Below are positions 33,470-42,753 of a DNA stretch of 51,665 nt, one piece after another. This DNA is from an uncultured Candidatus Actinomarina sp. Its GTDB lineage: Bacteria; Actinomycetota; Acidimicrobiia; Actinomarinales; Actinomarinaceae. The DNA lies in the NCBI GenBank assembly GCA_902622665.1, contig CACNQV010000001.1, forward strand, positions 1 through 51,665, given 5' to 3'. A program made the position numbers and the translations under genes. The first letter of the stretch is position 1. Each line of letters starts with the position of its first letter. The notes below the pieces were generated by a model. That model searched no databases, was not told where the DNA came from, and was given only the letters and a program-made list of their open reading frames with translations.

Positions 33470-34135
33470 TTAGTAAAATGTCTTAATCTTTTCCAAATCT
33501 TCTACGGTGTCAACATTTATCCATTTCTCTGGTTGTAATTCTGAAACATTCAATCTTTTATTACTTATTAAATATGTCCAGACATCATGAAAATCATTAA
33601 ACACGTTGGGGTAATCGTATAAGTCGTTTATATTCAATACTTGTAATCCAGACGCAATTAAACCACTGCCTTTTTGATAATTCATGGACAGTACTTCATT
33701 TTTATTATTGATATCTAATTTATCATGATTTCCTTCAAAAGATTCTGTTGAAACAATTAATGATTTTTCACTTTTTTTATAATATTCATCTAATAATGAA
33801 TTTAAATTAATTTCCATCAAATTGTCAGAGGTTATAACTATTGTAGGGCCATCTATTTTGTTGTTTTTTAAACTATTAAGCCAGTATGCATTTCCCTTAT
33901 CTTTTGTATAGATATAATCGTTAATTTCATAAGTTTCTAAAGCATCAATCATTTTTTGTTTTTTATAACCAACTGTAACTGTTACATCTAGACTAAATTT
34001 TTTTAGAAAATTTATTTGATTAAAAAGTAGTGAATTTTCTATTTTAGGTAAAAGAGGTTTAGGGGTTTTTTTTGTAAGAGGCAACATTCGCTTACCATAG
34101 CCTGCAGCTAAAATAACCGCTCTGTGTCTAGTCAT
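33470..34135 (-). CDS. Sugar-phosphate nucleotidyltransferase
   Basis: The 221-residue protein starts RAVILAAGYGKRMLPLTKKTPKPLLP, the G-x-G-x-R-x(n)-K-P-K/L signature of NDP-sugar pyrophosphorylases. An ITSDNLMEINL segment follows (Mg-binding Asp region). The short length fits the family that makes CDP- or other NDP-activated small sugars or alcohols (for example MobA-like/choline-type enzymes). The nucleotide and substrate are not determined. It lies 8 bp after the CapD-like gene on the same strand. Confidence 0.75.
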   Translation of the reverse strand: MTRHRAVILAAGYGKRMLPLTKKTPKPLLPKIENSLLFNQINFLKKFSLDVTVTVGYKKQKMIDALETYEINDYIYTKDKGNAYWLNSLKNNKIDGPTIVITSDNLMEINLNSLLDEYYKKSEKSLIVSTESFEGNHDKLDINNKNEVLSMNYQKGSGLIASGLQVLNINDLYDYPNVFNDFHDVWTYLISNKRLNVSELQPEKWINVDTVEDLEKIKTFY

Positions 34136-34142
34136 AAAAAGT

Positions 34143-35099
34143 TTAAAGAAATTCTTGATTAGGCTTGTTTGTTATTAAACCCCTAATTTCATCTTCATTG
34201 TATTGTTTAGCGTTCAGTGAGGAATAATGTGATGTTAAATCTTTAATTTCATCTTCTTGTTTTGGATTTAGTAAAAAGTATTCTTGATTGTTAAGCATAA
34301 TTTTTTTTGTCTTAGATTTCTCTTGATCTGAAATTAGATATTCTAGTGGCCTATCTCCTGACCTTATTTCACCGATTGACCAGTCGCAATTAAACTCTGA
34401 ACACCAAACATCTAAAATTCTGCTGACCTGTACTCCTTTCATTGGAATAGATAGAATTTTTCCATAAATTTGGCTTTGATTCTCAATCGAATCCTCAATT
34501 AATTTTGTAGCATCATCGATTGAAAAAAAGAATCTACTCATTTCTGGACCTGTTGACACAACGTGTTTTTCCTTTTTTGTCATTTCTTCCCATATAGGAA
34601 ATACTGAACCTGTTGACCAAGTAACATTGCCATAACGAACACAGCTAAATCTAGTACCATATTCTCCATCACTGAGGGTAAACAGTTTTTCCATTACCGC
34701 TTTTGAATGACCATAAAAGTTTTCTATTGGAGACGTAGCCTTATCAGTAGATATTCCCAATACATATTCAACACCATTATTTATTGATGATCTCAGAACG
34801 TTCTGACTTCCTAAGATATTTACGTCAATACATTCGTTAGGAAACCGTTCTGATAGCCCCACAAATTTTGTTGCTGCTGCATGTATTACGATTTCTGGTT
34901 TAACACGACTTATAACCTCATTAATTGAATGATAATTTGTTACATCTCCTGGTAAAGTTTCGAGATCAATATGACTTTTTAATTGTTGTAGTTGTTTTTG
35001 ATTGCGTGCTGTACAATAAATTTCATAATTTTTTGATAAGTTTTTTGATAAGTTTTTACCTAAAAAACCACTTCCACCAGTAATAAGTACTTTTTTCAT
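34143..35099 (-). CDS. UDP-sugar 4,6-dehydratase (CapD/PseB-like)
   Basis: This 318-residue SDR enzyme has nucleotide-binding VLITGGSGFLGKNLS and HAAATKFV. The ISTDKATSPIENFYGHSKAVMEKLF region has the catalytic Y-x-x-x-K. CVRYGNVTWSTGSVFP and GPEMSRFFFSIDDATKLI resemble PseB/FlaA1/CapD short proteins. These convert UDP-N-acetylglucosamine into 4-keto-6-deoxy sugars for surface polysaccharides or pseudaminic-type sugars. Confidence 0.85.
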   Translation of the reverse strand: MKKVLITGGSGFLGKNLSKNLSKNYEIYCTARNQKQLQQLKSHIDLETLPGDVTNYHSINEVISRVKPEIVIHAAATKFVGLSERFPNECIDVNILGSQNVLRSSINNGVEYVLGISTDKATSPIENFYGHSKAVMEKLFTLSDGEYGTRFSCVRYGNVTWSTGSVFPIWEEMTKKEKHVVSTGPEMSRFFFSIDDATKLIEDSIENQSQIYGKILSIPMKGVQVSRILDVWCSEFNCDWSIGEIRSGDRPLEYLISDQEKSKTKKIMLNNQEYFLLNPKQEDEIKDLTSHYSSLNAKQYNEDEIRGLITNKPNQEFL

Positions 35100-35128
35100 T
35101 ATTTATAAACAATAATAACTTTAATTTT

Positions 35129-35959
35129 TTAAATTAAGCACTTATCCAACATAAGCTTATAGAATCTTTTTTCGTCTTTATCTTTGATTAAGTCAAGAAT
35201 TTTGTATTGATTATTCTTGAAATCAGTATATTTTGGAGTTCCTATTTTCCACTGACCCAAAACTAATTGATTTAATTTTAAATATCCCAATGTGATTAAA
35301 TCTGATATATCTTCTTCTTGATTGCCCAATACAGAGATCTTGTTTTTATTTCTATTTGATAATGAAGATATTTCTGGATAGTTTAATACATCAGAGCAAT
35401 GAGAAATGCTGAAACAATTAGAATTATTTAAGTATTTTGAGCCTTCTATTTCAAAACTCCAAGGATTTGATGTATTTTTTAATATCTCTAATAAAAATTC
35501 TCTTTTCCATATTCTCCATTGTGTATTTACTGTAAAACTATAATTATTTTGGTAAACATAAATATCACTGCTACTAAATTTTTTATTATATTTTTCTTCT
35601 GGAGAAATTGATAACTCTGCACTTACAAAATTTGTATTATTTTTTAAAGCTTTATGTAGAGTATTGAAATTTTCAATATTTAAATTTTTACTTAAAAAGT
35701 AATCATCCAATGAAAAAATAATAAATTCATCATCTATATTCTGAAAAGTTTTATATAAATACGACGACCAGCTATCGACTCCTCCTTTTCTAAAATTACC
35801 TAAATTTATATATTGACACCCATGTAAATTTTTATAATTGTAAGTTCCATAGTTTAAATAATTTATTTCAAATTGAACAGGTAGATATTTTTTTACTAGA
35901 TAAGAGCTCGCTTTTAAAATTTTCTTACTACCTCGGTGACCTGCCAAAAAAACTTTCAT
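35129..35959 (-). CDS. Probable glycosyltransferase, unknown family
   Basis: The 276-residue protein starts MKVFLAGHRGSKKIL and has IDDEFIIFSLDDYFLSKNLN, an aspartate pair that could hold the metal and sugar nucleotide. TQWRIWKREFLLEIL and NPWSFEIEGSKYL follow. The layout resembles GT-A glycosyltransferases of surface polysaccharide loci. It sits in tandem with a GT-D-like gene (13-bp gap). Confidence 0.55.
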   Translation of the reverse strand: MKVFLAGHRGSKKILKASSYLVKKYLPVQFEINYLNYGTYNYKNLHGCQYINLGNFRKGGVDSWSSYLYKTFQNIDDEFIIFSLDDYFLSKNLNIENFNTLHKALKNNTNFVSAELSISPEEKYNKKFSSSDIYVYQNNYSFTVNTQWRIWKREFLLEILKNTSNPWSFEIEGSKYLNNSNCFSISHCSDVLNYPEISSLSNRNKNKISVLGNQEEDISDLITLGYLKLNQLVLGQWKIGTPKYTDFKNNQYKILDLIKDKDEKRFYKLMLDKCLI

Positions 35960-35972
35960 AATTTATAAAATT

Positions 35973-36839
35973 CTACAAATATTTTACGTTGGGTCCATCA
36001 ACAGTTGAGTAAAGTACAGGATCTTTTATTTTGTCATAAATACTTGAATTTTTAATCCGATAGTTGACCCAATCACCATAATAAGGTCTATAAATATCGA
36101 TCACACCTGCAATAGCATCTATACCACTTCCTACCGATACTAGTGGAGCTGAAGCAACTTCTTTAAGATAATACATTAGAGTATTCTGTGAAAGCCCAAT
36201 CCCTAATAAAAAAATATCAGGATTTGAATTTTCCACTTGTTTTTTAATAGATTTAAATATTTTTTTGCTATTAGTCAAAGCACCTTTTTGCGGTATTGGA
36301 ATAAGTTCATGAAATTTATCTATACCTAGATATTCTTTATATTCTGGAAATTTCATCAATTGGTCAATCAAGTTCAATTTTGTTTCAGAACCAATTATTG
36401 TAATTTTTTTAAATGATTCAAGAAACCACTTATTAGCAATGCTTGCATAAAGGTATTCAGCAGGATAATCTACTACTCTGTTTAAAACTTCTTCTATCAT
36501 CTTAAAATTTATTATTTCACAAAAATATTTATCATGTAAATTTCCATATTTCTTGATCTCTTCAATATTCAAAGATTTAATACTTCTCTTTATGTCTCGA
36601 ACTCCAGGTTTAGTTGTTCCAAATTTTTCATTCTTAAAAAGTAAATAATCGCCATCTCCAAATTTGTAATAAGTTTTATTCATTGAATTTTTGGAATCCT
36701 CTAAAATTTCTTTTTTAAATTTAATATAATTATTTTGAAAATTTGGATAAATGTCTGGATTTAAATAATCTTTTTCAAAATTTAAGTATTTAGTATTTTC
36801 AATATTATAAATATTATGCATTAATAAATAATGATACAC
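35973..36839 (-). CDS. GT-D-fold-like glycosyltransferase (DUF1792 type)
   Basis: The 288-residue product has KTYYKFGDGDYLLFKN, comparable to the RFGDGE motif of GT-D glycosyltransferases. A second part follows: PDIFLLGIGLSQNTLMYYL and APLVSVGSGIDAIAGVID, the G-I-G and V-G-x-G-I-D segments of this family. It likely transfers a sugar in surface glycan assembly. Assignment rests on motif resemblance only. Confidence 0.6.
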   Translation of the reverse strand: MYHYLLMHNIYNIENTKYLNFEKDYLNPDIYPNFQNNYIKFKKEILEDSKNSMNKTYYKFGDGDYLLFKNEKFGTTKPGVRDIKRSIKSLNIEEIKKYGNLHDKYFCEIINFKMIEEVLNRVVDYPAEYLYASIANKWFLESFKKITIIGSETKLNLIDQLMKFPEYKEYLGIDKFHELIPIPQKGALTNSKKIFKSIKKQVENSNPDIFLLGIGLSQNTLMYYLKEVASAPLVSVGSGIDAIAGVIDIYRPYYGDWVNYRIKNSSIYDKIKDPVLYSTVDGPNVKYL

Positions 36840-36872
36840 TTTTTAGACACATTAATAAGATAAACAGATGAT

Positions 36873-36900
36873 ATATAAATTTATAAATTAAAATTTATAT
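36873..36900. promoter_or_regulatory. 10-bp inverted repeat before the AsnB gene
   Basis: ATATAAATTT (36873-36882) and AAATTTATAT (36891-36900) form a perfect inverted repeat with an 8-nt centre. It lies 18 bp before the AsnB start in the divergent spacer. It is all A/T, so chance is possible; an operator or -10 region is the other reading. Confidence 0.3.
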
Positions 36901-36918
36901 TGTAAAGAAAGAATATAA

Positions 36919-38712
36919 ATGTGTGGATTTATTGGAGCAATTTCAAATAGTATTATTGATGATTCTAAATTTCAAGAAGCGGATAAATTTTTAGAATGTA
37001 GAGGTCCTGATGACCATAAATGGATGGAAAAAAAATTAAATAAGAAAAAGAATCTTTTATTTTCGTTTCATAGACTTTCTATAATTGATTTATCTGAAAA
37101 TGCTTCTCAGCCAATGAGTTCCAATAAATACGAATCTGAAATTATGTTTAATGGTGAGATTTACAATTACCCATCATTAAGAAAAGAAATAGAAAAATCA
37201 GGGGAACAATTTACTACTTCACATTCTGATACAGAAACTTTGCTTTTGGGATTTTCATTAAAGGGGAAATCTTTCGTTAATGAATTGGAAGGTCAATTTT
37301 CAATAGCTTTTGTTAATAGTAAAAACAATACTCTTACACTTTTCCGAGATCGATTGGGTCAAAAACCTATGTATTACTCAATAAATAAAGATGGGATTGT
37401 ATTTTCATCAAATTTTAAATCAATATTGTCCTATAAAAAAAATTTAAATTTAGATATTGAACAAATGACTAATTTTATCGAACTAGGTATTGTTCCATCG
37501 CCAAATACTCTTGATAAAGATATTTTTAAACTTTGTCCTGGCGAATTGATTGAAATTTCACTTGATGACTTTACAATTTTAGAACAGTACAGGTACTGGC
37601 AAATAGAAGATTTTATTGACAATAAAAACTTTGATGAAAAGGAATTTTTTAAGCTATTTCATAGTGCAGTTAAAAAACGTTTAATTTCAGATGTGCCAGT
37701 TGCCAGTCTCCTCTCAGGAGGTATTGATTCAACTTCAATATTAAAGTCTCTTACTGAAATAAATGATGAACCTGTAAATACTTATAGTATTAATAATACT
37801 GATCAAAAGTATGATGAATCTTATTGGTCATTTTTAGCCTCAAAGACTTTTAATTCAAACCATATGTTTGAAATTATAGATGGCAATAATCTACAAATTA
37901 ATCCTGTTGAAGTTATAAAGTCTTTTGACGAACCTTATGCAGATCCATCAATATTTCCATCTAACTTGGTGTATAGAACTATTTCAAATAACTATAAAGT
38001 TGCAATTTCGGGAGATGGAGGAGATGAGCTTATAGGTGGTTATGAAAAAATTCATCAATCTATAAACAAAGGGTTCATTAGTTCAAAATTAATTTTTATT
38101 TTAAAAAAATTAATTCCTAGTTTTTTTGGAACTGCAAATAATTTAGAAAAGTTTTCAAACTCTCCTATAGGGCAATATAAATCATTAACAATTGATAATC
38201 GCTTGTTAAATGTTTTATCATTAAATTCCCAAAACACTTTTGAAAATTTTTTAATCAAAGAAGATATACCAATTCTTAAGAAACTTTTGATTGCTGATTA
38301 TAAATTTTATCTTTCAGAATTAATGATGCACAAAGTTGATAGAACTTCAATGGCTAATTCTGTAGAAATAAGATCTCCTTTTTTAGATCATAAATTGGTA
38401 GAGTATGTTATATCTTCAAATTTAAGCTTTTTTGAAAAAAGTAATCCAAAAAAAATATTAAAAAATTATTTGAAAGAAGACTTTGACGATGAATTTTTGG
38501 AAAGAAAAAAAATGGGATTTGTGTTTGATCTAGAAAGCTGGATATTTGGAAACAAAGATATGATTTTATCCGAGATTGATACTATTAATTATTTACAGAT
38601 TCAAAAAGTAAAAAAATTATTTAAATATAAAAGTAGAATAAATTCAATACGTATTTTAAAACTTTTTACATTGTCTGTTTTGATTAATGAATATAAATCA
38701 ATTACAGATTAA
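36919..38712 (+). CDS. asnB: Asparagine synthetase B (glutamine-hydrolysing) family
   Basis: This 597-residue enzyme starts MCGFIGAI, with Cys2 as glutamine-hydrolysing nucleophile. The N-terminal glutaminase domain shows SFHRLSIIDLS and MFNGEIYNY. The C-terminal synthetase domain has PVASLLSGGIDSTSIL (ATP pyrophosphatase P-loop), then ISGDGGDELIGGY and EIRSPFLDHKLVEY. Located among glycan genes, it could amidate a sugar acid or nucleotide sugar rather than make asparagine, as other AsnB paralogues in polysaccharide loci do. Confidence 0.88.
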   Translation: MCGFIGAISNSIIDDSKFQEADKFLECRGPDDHKWMEKKLNKKKNLLFSFHRLSIIDLSENASQPMSSNKYESEIMFNGEIYNYPSLRKEIEKSGEQFTTSHSDTETLLLGFSLKGKSFVNELEGQFSIAFVNSKNNTLTLFRDRLGQKPMYYSINKDGIVFSSNFKSILSYKKNLNLDIEQMTNFIELGIVPSPNTLDKDIFKLCPGELIEISLDDFTILEQYRYWQIEDFIDNKNFDEKEFFKLFHSAVKKRLISDVPVASLLSGGIDSTSILKSLTEINDEPVNTYSINNTDQKYDESYWSFLASKTFNSNHMFEIIDGNNLQINPVEVIKSFDEPYADPSIFPSNLVYRTISNNYKVAISGDGGDELIGGYEKIHQSINKGFISSKLIFILKKLIPSFFGTANNLEKFSNSPIGQYKSLTIDNRLLNVLSLNSQNTFENFLIKEDIPILKKLLIADYKFYLSELMMHKVDRTSMANSVEIRSPFLDHKLVEYVISSNLSFFEKSNPKKILKNYLKEDFDDEFLERKKMGFVFDLESWIFGNKDMILSEIDTINYLQIQKVKKLFKYKSRINSIRILKLFTLSVLINEYKSITD

Positions 38713-39796
38713 ATTTTTCTAATAACTTTTCAGAAAAATTAGTAATATTATGATTTTCTATTATTAAGTCTTTTCCATTTTTAGCTACCTCATATATAAG
38801 CTCTGGATTTTCATTGAGTTCGTTTATCTTTTTTTGCCATGATTCTAGTGTGTTTTCATAAACAAAAAAAATATTTTTTAAATCTATGAATAAATTTGGA
38901 TCCCAAAATCCTTCAGTCTTAGTAATCATTACAGGAGTTCCTGCACTCATCGCTTGTAACGCTACACTTTGTCCACTTGGTTGGGTTGTTTCTTTGATTG
39001 GAAGAACAACTAAATCAGAATCTAAATAAAAATTTAAAATATCTTTATCGGAAATTACTTGTTTTCGCCAGTCTCCCTTAATCTTTTTAACATTATCTAA
39101 TTCAACATTCAGAAGTAAGTCATTACTTGTCACAAAGTAGAAATTATATTGTTTGTTTAAGCTAGCAAATAAATTCATAAATTTAAAGTCTCTATTTACA
39201 TCATTACCAATGAATAGAATATTTCTAATATTGTGTATTTTTTTATCTATTGATTTCCAAAATTTAGTGTCAACAGAAAAAGGAAGATATTCATACTTTT
39301 GCGAAAAATTTTTTATTAAGTTACTAAATAAATTTAACTCTCCTTTGCCAATAAAAATGACTCTATCTGATAATTTAATTGATGATTTAATTATCTTTTT
39401 TGAAATGAAACCGGATTTCAAATACCTGTCTCCAAGACCCATTGGGAAGAATAAAATAGTACATTTTTTAAAAAGTTTTATTAAAGCAACTATTAGTAGG
39501 TGAGAAAGATATGCGCTTTCGTTTATAAAAACTATATTTTTTGAATTGAATAATATACGAAAATTTTTGACATTTATTGTCTTTAAAAAATATATGGGGA
39601 GTCTTAAGGTCCTGATTATTAATTTATCAAATATTCCAGTTTTTTTATCAGGAATCTCAATAAATGTAGTATCTATACCATTTTTCTTTAACTCTAAAAA
39701 CCCATAAAAAAAATCAGAGGCTGATGTATCTATTGTTTTAAGCTTTTCACTTCTACTACCAGCATACACAAATGTTACATCATATATTTTTTTCAC
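38702..39796 (-). CDS. GT4-family glycosyltransferase
   Basis: This 364-residue protein has an N-terminal part of mostly hydrophobic strands and a C-terminal donor domain: NILFIGNDVNRDFKFM, DSDLVVLPIKETTQPSGQSVALQAMSAGTPVMITKTEGF, and a closing helix. The donor motif is standard for GT4 enzymes. The 3' end overlaps AsnB by 11 bp (tail to tail), and the start overlaps the ABC transporter gene by 4 bp. Confidence 0.75.
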   Translation of the reverse strand: MKKIYDVTFVYAGSRSEKLKTIDTSASDFFYGFLELKKNGIDTTFIEIPDKKTGIFDKLIIRTLRLPIYFLKTINVKNFRILFNSKNIVFINESAYLSHLLIVALIKLFKKCTILFFPMGLGDRYLKSGFISKKIIKSSIKLSDRVIFIGKGELNLFSNLIKNFSQKYEYLPFSVDTKFWKSIDKKIHNIRNILFIGNDVNRDFKFMNLFASLNKQYNFYFVTSNDLLLNVELDNVKKIKGDWRKQVISDKDILNFYLDSDLVVLPIKETTQPSGQSVALQAMSAGTPVMITKTEGFWDPNLFIDLKNIFFVYENTLESWQKKINELNENPELIYEVAKNGKDLIIENHNITNFSEKLLEKFNL

Positions 39797-41415
39797 TTTA
39801 ATTGCAGGATATGTCTTTGTTGATTTTCATGTATATCTATCATATAGTGATGATCAAATTGAAACTCTTCTGGATTATGCGTTGAGTTAATAATCGTTAA
39901 ATTTCCTGATTTTAGCCTTGTTGATAAAATTTCCGATATTTGCTTTTTTGCTTCGACATCTAAGTTTGCAGTTGACTCATCTAAAAATATAATCTCACAG
40001 CCTCCTACTAGTGCTCTAATGAAAGATACTTTCTGCATTTGTCCGGAAGACAATGTTTTGTTTGTTATTTTTGTTTCTAATACATTTTCTTTGTCTTCAT
40101 TAAAAATTTTAAATTCTTTAATAAGCTCATATAATATTTGATCTGGAACATTTTCTTTTGAACCATATGTTAAATTCTCACGCAAAGTGTCTTCTAATAT
40201 TAATGGAGTAGCACCAACATAGCCTACTTTTTGACTTGAGCTTACTATTTTTCCACTTGTAGGGTTTAATGCGCCCGATAAAATTCCCAATAATGTACTT
40301 TTTCCAGTTCCATTTATTCCAGTAATTATGTAGTGTTTATTTTTTTTAAATTCAAGATTTAAATTACTAAAAAACAATTCATTACTATTCATAAATTTAA
40401 AATTTAAATTTGTAACTTTTATTGCATCGCTACTAGATGGATCATTTTCTATTATTACATCTTTGTTTGTTTCTTCATTTTCTTCAACTAAAAAAAGCTT
40501 TTCTAGGTGAACATGTGAGCCAACAAGCATTGATAAAGCAGAGTTGACTGAAGCAAGGGTTTGCACAAGTCTTAAAGTCACGCCAATAAACTCCAAGGAA
40601 ATTAAAGATTTAAATCTTGAAACAACTAACAACAGTGAAAAAGTAAAGATTGCCACAAAATTAGGAACTGTAGCGTTTACATCTGAATAAATAAACTTTT
40701 TCTTTTCTGCTCTATACAGATTTGATAAATTATTATTAAAATTTGATAATTCGTTTTCTTGTGTTTTTAAAATTTTAACTAAATATAAATTATCAATTAT
40801 TCTCTGAATATTTCTTAAAGTTGTTCTTGAAAAATTAAAAGAGTCCTCCATAGCTAATCTTCCCTTTGATAGTAATAATTTTGTAGGATAGTAAAGTAGA
40901 AGAACCAAAACGCCGAAAACACTTATCGTTTGAAAATTATCATAAGATAAATATGCTAAAAATATAACAACCTGTATAAAGCTAGAGGCAATATTTGCAA
41001 ATGCATTAAAAAAGTATGCTATGTGAACACTCAATGTCTCAATGTAGTATGTGGCGTCCGAAAGTGAGTAGTTTCCTTTTTTATATACTTCTTCAAGTAA
41101 GTAAACTTTTAGGCTTTGTTCAACATCTTTACTCAAGGAAAAAATATTATATTTCCCAACAAAATTTAAAATATACCTGAAAATAACGATTATTGGTATA
41201 AATACTGGGTTATCAAAAATGATTTGTAAATATTCGTTTTCAATATTTACAGTATCTGTCAAAATATTTGAAAATGATAAAATTATTAGAATGTCTGCAA
41301 GACTGATACTATTTGAAACTACTGCTGAAAATAATATTCTTACTTTCTTTTTTTTAATTTTCGTTAATCTTGAAACATAAAAAATATCTTCGATTATTTT
41401 TTTAAAATTTTTCAC
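39793..41415 (-). CDS. ABC transporter, fused permease and ATPase (PglK/MsbA-like)
   Basis: The 540-residue protein has an N-terminal membrane domain of about six helices (VSNSISLADILIILSF to ATVPNFVAIFTFSLLLVV). The C-terminal ATPase has Walker A GINGTGKST, signature LSSGQMQKVSFIRALVGG, Walker B EIIFLDEST and an H-loop STHN. This is the architecture of lipid-linked oligosaccharide exporters. It probably flips the product of the surrounding glycosyltransferases. Confidence 0.85.
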   Translation of the reverse strand: MKNFKKIIEDIFYVSRLTKIKKKKVRILFSAVVSNSISLADILIILSFSNILTDTVNIENEYLQIIFDNPVFIPIIVIFRYILNFVGKYNIFSLSKDVEQSLKVYLLEEVYKKGNYSLSDATYYIETLSVHIAYFFNAFANIASSFIQVVIFLAYLSYDNFQTISVFGVLVLLLYYPTKLLLSKGRLAMEDSFNFSRTTLRNIQRIIDNLYLVKILKTQENELSNFNNNLSNLYRAEKKKFIYSDVNATVPNFVAIFTFSLLLVVSRFKSLISLEFIGVTLRLVQTLASVNSALSMLVGSHVHLEKLFLVEENEETNKDVIIENDPSSSDAIKVTNLNFKFMNSNELFFSNLNLEFKKNKHYIITGINGTGKSTLLGILSGALNPTSGKIVSSSQKVGYVGATPLILEDTLRENLTYGSKENVPDQILYELIKEFKIFNEDKENVLETKITNKTLSSGQMQKVSFIRALVGGCEIIFLDESTANLDVEAKKQISEILSTRLKSGNLTIINSTHNPEEFQFDHHYMIDIHENQQRHILQLK

Positions 41416-41878
41416 AATAAGTTTTTCATCATTTATTTAATCTTTTCAATTCTATTATGATTGCAAATTTTAACAATACCTCATACTCACTAATCTAAAA
41501 CCTATATAAAAAATTTATATTTTTTAGTGTTAAAATCGTGTATAATTTTCAAATTAATAATATATGATCAAAAAATTTTATAAATTAAATGAAATTTCAA
41601 CAATCATCTTGGTCTAAATAATTAAATTGATTTAATTTACATTAAGTTTAAAAAATAATTCTTTTTTTGAAATTAACAAAACTAAAATGGTTAAATGCAA
41701 GATTTATATTTAATCGTCAAATATCTTAAGACTAAAAAATATAAGAATTTGAATTCACTGCAAAATATAATAAATTTAACAAAATTATTCTTATCAGTTT
41801 TTCAAAAAAAATTAAATTTAAAGCTTCTAAAAATTTCATTGGGGAGTGTAAAAAATTAATACTAAAAAAAATATATCC
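41416..41878. other. 463-bp region without a clear gene
   Basis: The largest gap in this tightly packed window. It is very AT-rich. It holds a TATAAT at 41541-41546 and a 54-codon frame at 41695-41859 that ends 20 bp before the next gene. Nothing here has a clear protein or RNA match. It may be promoter DNA for the rightward glycan operon or a gene remnant. Confidence 0.6.
41695..41859 (+). CDS. Possible short protein or remnant (54 aa)
   Basis: ATG to TAA gives MQDLYLIVKYLKTKKYKNLN and a Lys/Leu-rich remainder. No recognised family. Such composition is common in chance frames of AT-rich DNA, so reality is uncertain. Confidence 0.25.
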   Translation: MQDLYLIVKYLKTKKYKNLNSLQNIINLTKLFLSVFQKKLNLKLLKISLGSVKN

Positions 41879-42724
41879 ATGTTACTAATGGGTGGGTTTG
41901 GAAATCAAATCTTCCAAATTTGTAAAAGTAAAGAACTTCAAGATTCTGGTTATGAAGTATCGATTGACACATCTAACTTTAAAAAATATAAGAGCTCTGA
42001 GGAAGATCTTTTTATCCATAGAGAGCAAATTTTAAACATTAAGGATTTCGGCTTTAAAGAAAGTAGTAAACTAAGCAAAATTTTATTAAATTCATTTATC
42101 AATTTAGAAAAAAAAAGGCTAGTTCCAAATTTTTTAAATCCTTGTGTTTTAATTCATGACAATAATATAAAAACTGCTGATTTTAAAAAGTTCAACAAAA
42201 TGATTGGTTATTTTCAAGATGCAAATTTGATTTACAAGTACAGAGAGTTTTTAATAAACTCATTATCAAAGAATGAAATCATTAGAAATTCCTTCAACCA
42301 AACTTCAATTAAAGGCTCAACTATGCTTCATGTAAGGAGGGGTGATTATTTAAATTTGGATGAAGCGCTAAATTTGAATTTTTATAAAGAAGCTATTGAT
42401 TATTGCTCAAAGAATATTGAAGACTTTACATTTGAGGTATTTACGGATGATTCTGAATGGGTCAAAAGACAAAATATTTTTGATAAAGCTTTAGAAATTC
42501 ACAATGATGACATTTCTATAGAAAATACCATTATTTCATTTTCAAATATGATTGAAAAAGAAAATTTTATTATAGGTAATAGTACATTTTCTTTAATAGC
42601 TGCTATTTTGGGCTCAACAGATAGCTCAAAATTTATAATTGCTGATCCATGGTTTAGAAACAAAAATAAAGATCTCAATTTAAAAAATAATTGGATAAAA
42701 ATTAAAAATCAGAAATATACTTAA
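41879..42724 (+). CDS. GT11-family fucosyltransferase-like protein
   Basis: This 281-residue protein starts MLLMGGFGNQIFQI, the G-G-x-G-N-Q donor-binding start of GT11 alpha-1,2-fucosyltransferases. It contains MLHVRRGDYLNL (H-x-R-R-G-D-Y) and a late IIGNSTFSLIAAILGS (the N-S-T-F-S motif). GDP-fucose would be the donor. A Gmd-like gene at 29276-30244 could supply the precursor. The start may be too short at the N-terminus by a few residues, but a stop lies 10 codons upstream. Confidence 0.8.
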   Translation: MLLMGGFGNQIFQICKSKELQDSGYEVSIDTSNFKKYKSSEEDLFIHREQILNIKDFGFKESSKLSKILLNSFINLEKKRLVPNFLNPCVLIHDNNIKTADFKKFNKMIGYFQDANLIYKYREFLINSLSKNEIIRNSFNQTSIKGSTMLHVRRGDYLNLDEALNLNFYKEAIDYCSKNIEDFTFEVFTDDSEWVKRQNIFDKALEIHNDDISIENTIISFSNMIEKENFIIGNSTFSLIAAILGSTDSSKFIIADPWFRNKNKDLNLKNNWIKIKNQKYT

Positions 42725-42753
42725 CTCAGAATATAAATACCAGTGAGTATAAA

